Part shown: positions 33,468 through 45,785 of the stretch, one piece after another
Layout of the letters: each line of letters opens with the position of its first letter
Position numbering within the stretch: the stretch's first letter is position 1
Source of the DNA: Siderastrea radians
Lineage: Eukaryota > Cnidaria > Anthozoa > Scleractinia > Rhizangiidae
DNA length: 64,000 nt
NCBI GenBank assembly: GCA_964017195.1
Contig: OZ024889.1
Coordinates: 53,290,711 to 53,354,710, forward strand
Direction: 5' to 3'
Notes under the pieces: model-generated
Told to the model about the DNA's origin: nothing
Seen by the model: the letters and a program-made list of their open reading frames with translations, nothing else
Database searches by the model: none
Translations under genes and position numbers: made by a program

Positions 33468-34173
33468 TACAGGTCCGTATAGGTGAGCAACCAGTCCATT
33501 TGGTAGAGTTACTGACTGAAATTTAAGCGCATGGACACGCTTATGGCCGTTGTAGACAAGCCTTTGGTTTTCTCCCGGCCTACATATGGGTCGTACCGTA
33601 CCGTCAACAAATCCAAAACAGTTGGACAGCGCTGCCCCTTTGCCAGCTACAGAAACAGCGTATTCCTGGAGCTTGTCTCTAGTGAGGAGGTCGATCATTC
33701 CATTCTGTGATCTTAGTGTGATGGTGGCTGTAAATCCACTTTTCAAAACGGGTCGTGATCATGCTGATCTCTGGTACTGCACGTCCAAATCTGTGGATCA
33801 TATCGCGCTGGCGACACGGGTACGCAACCCTTTTCAGGACCATACACAATCCCTCTATCCGGTCGGCTCTCGTTCTTTGGTGGCAGCACAGACTCTCGGG
33901 CAATCCAAGAGCATCGACAAGTCGGGGAATATCCGTTTTTCTGACTCGAAACTCATGTAAGCACTCTGTTTCGTCCATGGCATCGGGGTCAACTGGATTT
34001 TTCGAGAAACTGGCATCGTATAACAGCACAAATTCCTCTTCAGAAATGAAATGATGGGCATACGACAGCAAAAGCATTTCTCGGGGTTGCTTTAAACTAC
34101 ACATGATTTCAAAGACCAAGGAAACGGGAGAAAAGCGGCCTTGTTTACATTTTGTCGAGCGATTGTCGAGCAA
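33468..34173 (-). pseudogene. PIF/Harbinger transposase, first exon (one frameshift)
   Basis: The minus strand opens at 34173 (or more likely the Met of MCSLKQPREMLLLSYAHHF near 34104). It runs through FRVRKTDIPRLVDALGLPES, RADRIEGLCMVLKRVAYPCR and IYSHHHTKITEWN, a helix-rich N-terminal region typical of this family. One extra base near 33691-33697 then shifts the frame. The next frame continues DLLTRDKLQEYAVSVAGKGA and NCFGFVDGTVRPICRP, where the Asp of VDGT is the first catalytic residue, and YNGHKRVHALKFQSV. The exon ends at donor GTAG|GTATGC (GT at 33466-33465); the intron is 33467-32853. Product would be the transposase of a PIF/Harbinger element. Confidence 0.88.
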
Positions 34174-34179
34174 CGTCCG

Positions 34180-35600
34180 TGATTGTTTTGCTTAACGCAA
34201 TGAACGTGATTGACGTTGCGACATTCTCGGCCCAGTTCTACTCGTCTGACAAACGAACGTCCGTGACGTCAACGTTCTTGGTGCTTAAGGTTTCCATTGA
34301 TGCACCTGGCACACTTCTAACAAAAACGTGCCTAAACTGAAGCGCTCACTTAAAATAGACCAGAGTTCCACAAAGAAAAAGCAAGAAAGTTTCTTTGTGA
34401 AATTGATGCAAAACTTGGCCTTAGAACTGGTTGACACTTTAAGTTGAAAATTTCCTCTTTCCTGAAAGTTTAGTTGAAATATTTTCTAATCCAATGAAAG
34501 ACCGTCAAATGGCCTACAAACTCCACAAAGAAATCGAAAACAACGGAACTGAGCCCTTAAACCCGGAAAAACGACCGGGTACGGTTTTTTTCTCATTCAA
34601 AAACTGTCCAAATTTTTAAATTGCGCGCAGGCCCAAGATCAAATTTGGCAAACAACCTTGGAAATGGAAGAAAAGTATATTTTTCATGCTGCTGATGAAG
34701 TTATAGACGTTTGGACCGGGATTTGAGCAGACTAGAGCCAAATCACGGCATCATTGCCTTAAAATGGTAGTTGTCTTTTTGAAAACGGTTGGTAGTGAAT
34801 GGGTTAATAACACTGATTGATGATTAATCGATAAACACAGCAATCTTCTCGCTTAATTAGATCGATTAGCATTGATAAGCATCAATTTCCATCGATTTCG
34901 TCGACTCGACTCCAATTCCGCCAACATCGAGCAGAGAGAAAGTTTCTCACCGTTAGCCGTCATTTGATTTGTCTTCGCGCGGGAGTTGTCATAATAGACA
35001 AGAGTCCTTATCTGTTTATTTATCAAGCGTGAGCTTCTCAAGCGGGGTTAAGAACAAGCAAGAACAAGGGATATTTACTGCAACAGTATGTTAAAGGGTA
35101 ACCAAAATACACCTTAGAATGAAAGAGATAGCAGATAAGTCTAAGTAATAAAAATGTTTCCAAAAGTTTGGTAGAATTTTTGTTCTAGGTGTATAAAACG
35201 GGTAAAGTTTCGATAAAGATAAAGATATTAAAGAATTAGGGTTTGAACCTTGGGGCGGAGCCTCCCGGTACGAAACTTTAATGAGTCCCCCCCCGCCCCC
35301 TCGGGGTTAATATTCTCTTCCCTCCCCTCCTCTCCCCTTCCCTCTCCACATCTTCATGTCCCTTCCTTCTTGCACAAAACGCCAGGTTTTTATTTTCTTT
35401 TTCTCAATAAGAGTTTGAGATCCTAAAACGCTTTGGTGTTTTTTCTCTACTTCATTAAATATATATGATAATATTTCTCACCTTCTCCGTAACTGGTACT
35501 GCAAAACGTCAACAAGGATAGCAAAAATAGCAACTTCATTGCCCTGTCAAATGAAAATCGTGTGTTACCGAGTCGTCTTGATGGGAAATTATATACAGTT
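34180..35600. other. No recognisable gene
   Basis: Probably includes the outer right end of the Harbinger element, though its terminal repeat was not found. 34810-34910 holds ATCGATT-type words. 35287-35345 is strongly C-rich. Nothing else could be assigned. Confidence 0.35.
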
Positions 35601-35669
35601 ACCTATATTTTAAGAAAATGTAGTTCGTTCTCTTCTTTATATATACTCCATACATACTGTTTTGGACTT

Positions 35670-35791
35670 GTATATGGTTCGATACAGAGTACACAATTCG
35701 CAGGGACATATGTGGATTTTATTCTGACTTGTAGTTTTCTGTAAAGTGAAAATAAAATCCTCAGTTGCGTGCTCTGTATCGAACCGTATAC
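35670..35791. repeat. Short inverted-repeat element (hairpin)
   Basis: GTATATGGTTCGATACAGAG at 35670 is mirrored by CTCTGTATCGAACCGTATAC ending at 35791. Further in, GGATTTTATT and AATAAAATCC also pair. The whole 122 bp could fold back. Confidence 0.8.
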
Positions 35792-35874
35792 AGTCAAAGA
35801 AAGAGGGATATACCCAGAATATTAAAGACTTTTTTTATTACGAATAATTATGCAAAAGTTCAGTATAAAACTAA

Positions 35875-36117
35875 TGCCCCATCCACACCAACAAAACATG
35901 TTTAATTAAACCAGGTTTAACAAAATGAAATTCAGCAACAGAAAGCTGAATGACTACTTTAAACAAAGAATTCAAGTGAGCTTTTACTTGTTTTTTCATT
36001 TGCACTAAATTCGCATTAGAAAAAAATCAGCAAACAACTTTTATGAAGAAAACAATTTTAAACCTTGTTTAATTAAACAGCTTTTAAACGTGTTTAAGCT
36101 TTGGTGTGAATGGGGCA
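35875..36117. mobile_element. Harbinger-type MITE, 243 bp
   Basis: Left TGCCCCATCCACACCAA, right TTGGTGTGAATGGGGCA. Further inside, ACATGTTTAATTAAAC pairs with GTTTAATTAAACAGC and ACGTGTTTAAG. TAA lies at 35872-35874 and 36118-36120, a 3-bp duplication as in PIF/Harbinger MITEs. It ends only 16 bp from the TTAA of the next element. Confidence 0.75.
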
Positions 36118-36139
36118 TAAGGTAATTTTCATATTTTAA

Positions 36140-38907
36140 GAGCGATTTTCAGTAAACATCGAGCATGTTTCAGTTAGCATCGAGCATTCGGCGGCGGAAG
36201 TTGAAAAATCGATTTCTTTCATATTATGTACATAAATGGGCAGTTGGTAAAACTAGAATTCTGATGTGGTCTTTTTCGCCAGAAGCGCTTTATTTTCGAA
36301 AAAAACGAGGAAATCGATTCTCGGGTTCAGGAAGTCAAAATCACAGGAAATTATTCTCGAAAATCAATACTATAAACTTTCATCGCGCTGGTAAACTAAA
36401 GCGCGGAGAAGAGGATAGACACTTTTTATTAACAGAACAACTCTTTTTCAATAACTAGACAGTTACAAAACAGCAGTAGCGAAATTCAATGAGCAAAAAC
36501 AATTCCAAACTAAAAGGCAGGTTCTGATGATCACGAAGAAACTGATTTGGGACCTAACTTCTGTGAAATGATTTAACATGTGTCATGACCCCACATGGTC
36601 TCAATCCTCGTTCTCAATCCTCGATCCTCCCCACATGGTCTCAATCCTCGTTCAATCGACAGCACAAGCATTGAACTAAACTATACCTTGAAACTGGCTT
36701 GAGTAATCCATGCTACTGTCTTTGGAAAACCTTCCAACTCAGCGATTTTTAACAAGTGGGGCTCAGGGAAGTTCAACTTTGCTGCATCCCGAAATACGTC
36801 AAAATTTCTGTGTTAAGCTACACAATCTCCCTTTTAATCTTCGTCGTTGATTGATGCTTGATTATGGCTTTAAACTAAAATGTTTGGTTGATCTCAAAAA
36901 AAGGTAGAGGGAAAAGAAAAAATGAACGACAGTGGTGTTATCGTTGTAAGCTCTCTGTGCAAACCACGACAAAACGTGACATCTAATACAAAGATTTAGC
37001 CAAGCCTAAAAGCGGAGCCCCATTTTTTTTAATTGCTGGAAGTTATTCATTTTTTAAAGTGATTACCAAACTTTAAAAGAAAAAGAAAAAATGAAAATGA
37101 AAAAAAAAACTATGCTCCCCTGAGGGTCGAGCTGCCGAGATGCCAAACCGCCGGAAAATGATAGGGGAGAATGCTAACCGCTGCAAAACTTCTGCTAAGT
37201 TGTCAAATTAGGACTTAATTGTAATACTTAAACAGTTGTTTATTGATTGTAGCTGGATTGACATAAACACGGTTGTTTTTCTTAAGGAGGTGTGTTTGGA
37301 CCGCTTCACAAACCATGGTTATCGACAGAAAATACCAGAAGGCACTAGGTCTGCCATGTTTGATGTCCGAACCATGGCCAATTACTGCGAATTCAAGCGA
37401 TGCACTTCGACTCGATTCGATGATACGCGAGTTAGGCAAGTTACTGTGTTACGATAAACACGTGTGTTTTTCTTGGGAAAATGTGTTCGGACCGCTGCAA
37501 AAACGGTAGTTGCGGACAGAAAAAAACAGAAGGCACTACCTCTGCTAGGTTTTGCCTCAGGGACGCTGCCAAATGCGATGAACTCAAGCGTTGTGCCGAC
37601 AGAGTTGGCAGCAGAACCGACAACAAAGATGAAGTCGTCGAAGGCAAATTTATTAACTTGAACTTTTTGACAACAACTGTGTATTCTTTTGAACTTCTTC
37701 TTTCCATTTATGGATATTTGTTATTCTTTTCTCAAGTTCTAAACTTCACTTCTGTCGAACTGAATCGTTTTGCTAAACAAGCTGAGCTTTTAAAAAACCT
37801 CTTTTTCAAAAGCGACAGTGGTCATGCGATTTCCCGGCAAGAAAAACACCGGTTGCCCAAAAGCACCTTGCGGTTTCCCGCCAAGAAAAGATGGTATTCT
37901 CCACCCCCTCCCCGTCGGGTTGTCTTGGAACTCCCCTCCCCTTCCCCCAGAGTCTGTATGGACGGGCGGGCGGGCTGGCGTGCGCTGACGTCACAACCAA
38001 AATGTCTCGGATCGATAGGTTACCAAATTTGCTTAGGAATGGTGCTCCGCTTGCGCGCTAGCGCGCGGGCTCCGCTAATATGCTACACCTGTGACATCAT
38101 ATATCCAAATTTGGTCAAACAATTTAGTCACGGTATTTTGTAACGCAAAGCAAACAAATGTACAAAGAAAATTTGCACATGGAGGAACAGAAGTTTGGAG
38201 ACGTGAAAGTCGCCCATTTTGGGCATTTTCTTCCTCTTTTGGAACACAAAAGAATGTTAACGTTACAAATTAACAAGAATGAAGTAGAGAGGGCCCGTTT
38301 GGTCAAAGAAGCAAATTTCATGTTTTTGCGTACAGCAAAATTCAACTTCACTAAGCCCCTTTTGTTAAAACTTTGCTGAGTTCGAAGAGGTCCCAAACAA
38401 AGTAGCATGGATAACCCAAGCCAGTTTCAAGGTATGGTTTATTTCAATGTTTGTGCTGTCTATTGAATGAAGATTGAGACCATATGGAATTATGGCACTT
38501 CTTAAATTATTTTAGAGAAGTTAGCTTCCAGATCCGTTTCTACGTGATCATTAAAACCTGCCGTTTAGTTTGGAATTGTTTGTGTTAAGTAGATTTGTCT
38601 AGTTCATGAAAAAGACTTGTTCTGTCGATAGAAAGTGCCCATCCTCTTCTCTGCGCTTTAGTTTACCAGCGCGATGCAACTTTATGTACTAATTTTCAAG
38701 ATTAATTTCCTGTGATTTTGACCTTCCGAACCAGAATTAATGGATTTCCTCGTTTTTTTCCAAAAATAAAGCGCTTCTGGTGAAAACGAACCACATCAGG
38801 TTCCTATCTTTGCCAATACTTAATTATTTGCAAAATACGAAAGAAATCGACTTCTCAGCTACTGCCGCGAAATTGAGATTTGACTTGATTTTTACTGAAA
38901 GTCGCTC
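36140..38907. mobile_element. Second fold-back transposon with TTAA duplication
   Basis: The left end GAGCGATTTTCAGTAAA and the right end (inverse of GAGCGACTTTCAGTAAA) are flanked by TTAA at 36136-36139 and 38908-38911. The arms are about 36140-36830 and 38310-38907, paired through CTTTATTTT, GCGCTGGTAAACTAAAGCGC, TCCAAACTAAA and CAAGCCAGTTTCAAGG-like blocks. Identity is perhaps 75-80%, older than the element at 27032. The loop has a tandem repeat and GC-rich patches but no transposase. The termini share GAGC and the TTAA target with the first fold-back element, but the arms are otherwise unrelated. Confidence 0.8.
37265..37640. repeat. Two direct copies of a ~190-bp unit in the loop
   Basis: TGTTTTTCTTAAGGAGG-TGTGTTTGGACCGCT (37273) is repeated as TGTTTTTCTTGGGAAAATGT and GTTCGGACCGCT (37464), followed in both by CGACAGAAAAxxACCAGAAGGCACTA-like text and GCCAA...GCGAACTCAAGCG. 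In one frame both copies are open (short Cys-containing peptides; the second extends to a 220-codon frame, 37481-38143). The shared open frame is intriguing but unproven. Confidence 0.8.
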
Positions 38908-38926
38908 TTAATAGTCAATATTGCTA

Positions 38927-41900
38927 CAAAATTATTTCATTGTAAACAAGCGATTCACCTTTTATGGAACTCGCAATCTTCTGGACCAGTAAGGACAGCT
39001 GAAACATTTAAAAATGTAATTTCTCACGGTTGAGTGACCTCGGAACGAATTAGTCAGAAATTAATATTCTGACGGCACGATTGAGAGGCTCGGGTCTTGT
39101 CATGTGACCTGGACTATTTAGGCTTTCGGCGGGAGATATTTTGTCATTCTACGTCAGTCAGTCTTCTCCTGTGGAGTTCCTTTTTTCTTTCTTTCTAGTT
39201 TTAGTTTTGGAAGGGTGTTTTAGGAGTACCTCTTCCTCGAGGTCCATTGCCACTGCATTAGATGGGGAATACGTTTCCACACTTTTTTTGGCCACAAATA
39301 AGGAGTGGTTTTTTAGTGGTTTTTCGTATCTGGCGTGGTACATTATTGTAATTTTTTCATACCTTCGGTACTGTGACATGGACGTCTGTGTGTATTTTTT
39401 CGAGCGATTAGTTACTAGCTTTAGCTCGTGTAATCATCAGATGACTGACTGCATATTCCTTAATAAACTAACTCACTTTGAATGCTCGTGTAAGTGTAGT
39501 CAGAATGGTATATTTTTGTTAAAAGAGTGGCTTCATTACCTAAGCTTTCTTTCTTTTATTTCTTTTACTTTGTAAGTGCATAAGTTATCGACGGTTAAAC
39601 TTTTCCTAGGTGAGAAGTTCCTCATTCATTTTCTTTGAAAATAAGTTCTAAAATACCTGACATTTTGCGTACCAACATATAAACGTTTGTAAAAAGCTAC
39701 AAATTCGTTGACCTATTTTCTCGCATACGCAGCAAGATATACACTCAAATTCTGCTTTTCTTAATTCAACAGTTTTCTCTCCGAGCCGACATACAAAACT
39801 TCAATTAGGAAAACCGCAAAGTCGCCAACACGGACGACGATCATATTAAGGATGCGTGTGCAGTTCATGTATTGCAGTCAGTTTAGTCATAGCCCCTAGA
39901 CTGAAGTGTTAAAACTTATAAGGTTAAGGTATGAGCCACCCTTCGGGACCGTTTACTCGCGGATCGCTCTAGCTTTTGTTGTTTTCATGAAAAACCCAAT
40001 AAACTATACATTTTTTGGCAGCTTAATAATTCCATAAAATGAATTTATATTGAAAAAGAGGCAGAAGTTTAACGTTTGGAAAATGGGAAGGTTTTTTCAC
40101 ACATACATGTCCTCATAGATCAGGTTCCACTCCCCCAGACACAAAGAAAACAAAGCGATTAACACTGCATTCTCTTCTTGACACCTATCCCTAAAATACC
40201 ATGTCTCAGATTTTTGGCAAGTGCGTTAGTTCTTCTTTTATTAGCAGATGAAGTCAGAGAAGAAATTAACACTTCGCGTGGAAAAGAGGTCTAGCTTTAA
40301 AACAAAAAGAGGGATTAAAATTCGCAGAAACAGTTCTGTAGAAAAACTATCTGGCAACAATCTGACCAAATTTCAGCCAAATTGGTCAGGCGGTTGTCGA
40401 CTTGTAGTTTAAAACGTACGTACAACTCGGTAAAATTTGACTTTCGAGAAAAAAGAGAAAATGTATTTTCTGCGGCTTCTTGCCAGTAATGAGATTATGA
40501 CACCTAAATGTACGGTGAGTTCTATTTTGAGAGAGGGATCAGCTTTCTCAAACAATAGAACTTTGACAGGTAACATGTAACAGGAGTAATACGCGGCGAG
40601 GGGCAGATAATAGTTTATGTGCTTTCAACTCACCGCTCTTGGACGTGAGAAAACATTCGTCATTTTCGTTTTATTGACGAAGTGTTTTCCTTATTTCAAT
40701 CCGTATTGCAAGTAACAATTAAAATTTGTTATGAATATTTCCTGAAATGCTGACCAGGTTGATAAAGAAGCCGAAAATCACGGCAAAATCCTAGGAAATG
40801 ATCGACGCAACCACTTCTTCTGTCGATAAAATGAACCCTGATCGCTCTCGCCAATTCACTGCCCATTCTTTGTTCAGGGCTTTCTTTTCCTCCAGTCTTG
40901 GTTTAGAGGACAAAAATAGACACAAATATTCCGTTTTTAAATGATGTATTTAGGTGAAAGAAAATTCATTTACTCATTATATTATAAAAAATAATATAAA
41001 CCACTTCGGAAGAATCGATTAAAATGTGAGTGCAACCAGCACGCGCTTTTGGATTTCATGTGATCAAGTTAATCAGGTGTGACAGAACATGTCAGCGATC
41101 AATTACCATAATTAGCAAGGAAAAATCCTTTACTCCCCATCTTTCTCCACTGAGCCGTTATTTTCTTCTATTTTTTGTTTGGAAGAAAGCTCTCGAAGGG
41201 ATTTATCTGAACATGTAAAAATCTCATTTATCAAAAAATGACACTTTTTCCCTGGCTGATGCTTTAACTAAAGACCAGCTAGAAAGCCCGATATATACCA
41301 ATTCCAAACCAAACCTTAAGATGCAATGGAAAGTGGAAAATTGCCTGTTCACTTGAAGCTAACCCAAATCCCCGTTAGTATAAGTTAGTATTGTGGTAAT
41401 TAACGTACGTGAATGGTGTAGTATAGTGTAAGTAATTTAGTGAAGTGCTCTATGTATGTTTAGTGAAGGCCTGCTTTTTATTTGTTGTATTCATGTACAC
41501 GTACGCACTGAAATCATAATAAGAAGTTGTAATGTTAACTGTAATAATGTAAACTGTAATCGAACGTACTACAAGTAGTGTTAATTATGACGTATCTGTA
41601 CTGCGGTTGGTTGTCAATAAAGGTTTTGTTACTAAAAATACAGTTTATTAAATGAAATAAAACGTCCTATCTTGGGCTCCAAAGAAAGAAACCTCTTTAA
41701 TACGGATAACTGGGCGTTGTCACTTCGTAGAGTCCGTATCAGAAAGGATTAAATACTTTTTCAATTATTTTGTTGTCAGAATTCAAGGGCACCCAACCAG
41801 ACAATTTTAGCAAAATACTTTGAATACCATTTTCCGCTTTCTTACATAGTGTCAGAGCTTTTTAAAGGAATACTTTTGTAAGCTAATACATTTTGATCTG

Positions 41901-42280
41901 TTCGGCGTTTTTAGCTGAAAATTTAGGCCGCAGAAAATTTTAGGAAAAGAATCCTATACGCCGAATTTCCAGCTGCTGATGGCTCACCGAAAATGCTAGC
42001 TGAACTTATTTTGCACTCTAAACAACATATTTGTCCCTATGAAAACAACAGGAATTAATAAGTCCTCTTGTTGCGAAAGTCCGAGGTGATCTTTCGCCAA
42101 AGAAATCTCTAGCTTTCACTGCAATTAAATCCGAATATCTCAGGCGATTTTAGGCTTTCAGAACAGATATTTCCCGAAACGAACAGCTGGGTGCCCCTGA
42201 GAATTATGGTAGAAAATTACTTTTATCCAAATTAAGATAAGCGATGTGTAAATATTTAACTTGGGACTATTTTAAGTTAT
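38927..42280. repeat. Oldest, scattered copy of the duplicated unit
   Basis: 39540-39930 aligns with 42360-42725 (TTTCTTTCTTTT, GTTCCTCAT, TTTGCGTACCA, CGGACGACGATCAT against CGGACAATAATCACG). 41640-41810 aligns with 42745-42910 (GGGCTCCA, CCTCTTTAA, TTTTGTTGTCAGAATTC). Identity is about 65-70% with large gaps. No gene was found in this interval. A signal-like AATAAA lies at 41616-41622. Confidence 0.5.
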
Positions 42281-43595
42281 TGTCGAAAATCTTCTGGACT
42301 AGTTAGAAAAGTTGAATTCTTAACGAGGTCAATCTATTCTAAGAATAGTGACATCTATCGCTTTAATAAGCTTTCTTTCTTTTGTTTATGTACATTAGTT
42401 ATCTGCAGTTGAACCTCTCCTAGGGGACAAGTTCCTCATACATTTCCTTTAAAATAACTTCTTTGTTGTACTCGAGAGTTTGCGTACCATCATATCAAAA
42501 ACGGAACTATTTCTTCTTATTTGCATCTATTGTAAGCGAGATATACCGCTCAATTTCACCTGCTTTGTTAATTTTAAGGTGTCAAATCCAGCATTTTTTG
42601 TCGGAGCCGAAATGTAAAAACGTCAATCAGAAACACTCTGGTCGCGTATACGGACAATAATCACGCCAAGGATGCTTGTGTAGTACTTATATTCCATTTC
42701 AGTTTAGTCGTAGTTACAAGAGTGTAGTGTTAAATTAAAGTTATGATGTAAACTGAAGTCCATTAAAATTAACTAAAACCTCACATCGCGGGCTCCACAG
42801 GAAGACGTACACCAACAACACCTCTTTAAAAGGGATAGTTCGGCGTGTCCTCTTGGTGTCCGTGTTGGAGAGATTGGAATAGATTTTAGAGTACTTTGTT
42901 GTCAGAATTCTAGTAGAGAAGTATTCTTCTTACTCTAAATCAAGATAAGCGATTTGTAAATGTTTAACTTGGGAATATTTTAGGTTTCAGTAATTGTAAC
43001 GTGTTGACAGGTGCATACTCCGACAAATTAGAGTTGATCAAGTCTTAGCTTTTCTGAATTTTATATTCCGCCTAAAACATAAACCATCAATTCTATTTCT
43101 ACTTACATGTAAAGGGGTTTGCTATATTAATTAAAATAAGGAAATACGAATGTAATACCTTGGGATAAATACAGCCTCGTGAATTTCGAAATTGAGGTGC
43201 TTCTCCCTACAAAGTATCGATGACTTCTTTGGAGGCGTCCGAATAACAGTGCTTTTCCACGTCTTTTTGTTTGTCGCAAATTTAAGTAACTTTCAAGGTT
43301 ATGTACGTGAAGTGCGACCAAGAGGAGCTACACCCTCGCCAGTACGTGGCCCTCGCTGTTTCGCTTATTCATTAAAACCACCTTAACATGCAGTTATTTT
43401 GCGCGAAGTTTTTTTAACGGGGCACTTTTCAGTAACAACACGCACACTATTTAGTTCAAAATTCTACAAGCCATCAATTACAGCCTACGAATCAACGTAT
43501 ATCTTTGTTTTCCAAGACTTCCGCTGATACAGGTCTATTTAATAGCTAATGAAGTGTGTTGAACAAACAGACAAAGCTAGTTAACAAGGATTGTA

Positions 43596-44361
43596 ATGAC
43601 GACAGATGAGCCACTTGCCCGCGGTGCTTTACCTTTACTGATATCACATTAGCTCTATCTGCGCCAACGCTACCAAGGTTCTGCATCTAGCAAGGAGAAT
43701 TTTTGGTTCTTCAAATCTAGTTGGCATAGCAACAGGCTTCAAGGCATTGGTGCGACTGATCCTAAAGTGCCTCGAGTATGCCTGCCCAGTAGTGTGGAAT
43801 CCCTAACTTGTAAAGCACATTCTTGCTGTTCAAGTTAAAGCGCCGCGACTGATATGTGGCCCTGAGAAGGCGTTCGCGGAAAGACTGGCGGAATTGAACT
43901 AGGACTCCTTACAGCTGAAAACCTATAGATATCTTAGCCTTGTACAAATACAAACGATCATGTTTTATAATTGCGACACTGACATTTCCACGTTTTTTGA
44001 CAGCTAATTGGTCCCGTCGCGAACTCGCAGTAACCATGACTTCGGGATAAGAGCCAAATCTGCCCGTATCCATTGTTTAAAGTATTCGTTTTTCAGTCGT
44101 ATCTTAACGAGTGGAACTTTCTTTCGTCTATTGCTATGTGTTCAGCTAACATCAATTCTTTTAAAACCTCTATTTTAAATTACCTGCGTTCCTAGTTTTT
44201 TCTGTCATTACCGGTTGCATAATTCTTGCATTATTTTTGTTATTTTTGTGCCGTTTTGAATTTGTTCCTGTTTTGCATTTTCATATTTTCAAGGAGAGTA
44301 AAGGAAATTTAGTTTCTCCCTGCTATCTCGACATTGGTGTCCTTTTCGTCGTTGTTTGATT
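43596..44361 (+). mobile_element. CR1-like LINE 3' end, copy 1
   Basis: Across several frames the plus strand shows the end of a LINE protein: ISSICANATKVLHLA, SSNLVGIATGFKALV, LICGPEKAFAERLAELN, SNHDFGIRAKSAR, then the 3' region. Frameshifts and stops are frequent. It lies inside the tandem duplication; the second copy is at 48047-48717. Confidence 0.75.
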
Positions 44362-45376
44362 TATTGATCCAGTATTTGTGTTCTTGCCTTTTCAGTTCAA
44401 TTGTATCGTATGGTGAAGTGTTATCAAACATTTAACATTTAATAACATTTTAACGTTAAACATCAAACTTTAAGCCGAATTACAAGCAGCTTAGTAGGCC
44501 AGTCACATGCAAAACCCTTGCATGATAGTCAATCAATTTCAAAGGAATATGTGGTTGCAATTGTTGTTGCTTATGAATCTGAGTAGATTGTAGAGGTCCG
44601 AGTTAACGTTTTTTGGCTTTTAGCACATTGAAAATAAAACGAATGGTTTCAAAAATTAAAATTAATTTTGTTTTCACTTCACGTAAATAGCCCAACTATA
44701 GCTCCTACTGATAAAGTTTCTTCATTGGTCGGTACGTTATTCAATTACCTGTTACGTTTTACCATAAAAATTTAAATTTAGAAGCTGTAGATTCAAATGT
44801 TTTTAAACCCTCGGCTTAAAAAAACTTGGCAGACTTCTGGGTGGGATTGTATTTTGGAATTTGAAAGCTTTTGTTAAATTTCTTAGGTGTGGAAGCCGGT
44901 ATTTTGTTAAATTTCTTAGGTGCCGGTACTCGTGGTATTACTTTTCTGTCTCTTCCCTTTTTTTAAAAAGTTAACTGGTCTACAATATTCTTTTGCAAAA
45001 ACTGACACAAAAACTCCAGAACGAAAAACGGTAGGTCGAACAATATGTTAATGGCTGTTTGAAGGCGAGAGTAACATGGAGCAGCTGTTAAACTCAACTG
45101 AAACCTTGAGCTTGCCAAGTGTTTAAAACGGTTTTTTTTTCCACCAATGGAAAATTTCTTAGCGGCCAATTAAACTATTAAGTAGGCACGTGCTTGTTAT
45201 CTTTTTGCCAATCAGCTTCAAAGAGTCTCACTGTGTTTATTTCTGTTTATTTCTGTCGAGGTGCGTTGTCGTTAGATTTAGTCTCGCAGCCAAATAATAA
45301 AAGTAATATATAATTATTATAGGAAACTTTGCGGAATCCTTTGCCCCTGAAAATTTTTCAAAGCTAAATAACTTTG

Positions 45377-45785
45377 TCAATTTGTAGTTGAAAAAGTTTC
45401 AACTCGATATCGTATTAACAACGATTGTAAAATACTTCTCGTATCAGTCCTAATGATTACTTGAATCGCGTGACTATGGCGAGAAGCACCGTTTTGGCTC
45501 AGTGTAACAGGGTAAGAACAAGCCTTTGTCAAAGGGAAATACGTCAATGAGGCCAGAAGGGCATCAGAGACCATTTTAAAATTACTGCTTGATCTCAGTT
45601 CTGCAACTAAAATGCTTTCGGTATTCCTGTCACAGTGTATTATGGAGTAGTTGTTAAAATATCCATCCACCCAGGCTACTCGGCAAACTATTTCGTGACC
45701 TGTCGACGGATCAGTTACGACAAAATTGAAATCATGAATATAGCCGTCTCCCGATCTGGATTTCAAGTACATGTTTTGTGCTTTC
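45377..45785 (-). CDS. Possible exon, unidentified protein, 135 codons open
   Basis: Minus strand after acceptor AAAGTATTACAG (45786-45788): the frame is open from K-A-Q-N-M through SGDGYIHDFNFVVTDPSTGH, EIVCRVAWVDGYFNNYSIIH and ESILVAELRSSSNFKMVSDA to a stop at 45377. Amino-acid composition and the lack of stops over 409 bases look like real coding sequence; no family was recognised. The duplicate at 57940-58324 has stops, frameshifts and a lost acceptor (ACAG changed to ACGG), so one copy decayed. A gene fragment trapped in a repeat is also possible. Confidence 0.35.

Noticed and set aside
26566..34300. Whole 24.0-34.3 kb interval as one Harbinger element with both terminal repeats
   Set aside because: The convergent gene order fits, but no matching outer terminal inverted repeats were found, so only the genes are annotated.
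39141..39575. 144-codon plus-strand frame with hydrophobic stretches
   Set aside because: T-rich DNA yields Phe/Leu/Ser-rich frames; no family-like pattern and no borders.
41240..41345. LADALTKDQLESPI as the end of a copia-type polyprotein
   Set aside because: The resemblance to the LADxLTK motif is short, and no reverse transcriptase, RNase H or LTR was found nearby.
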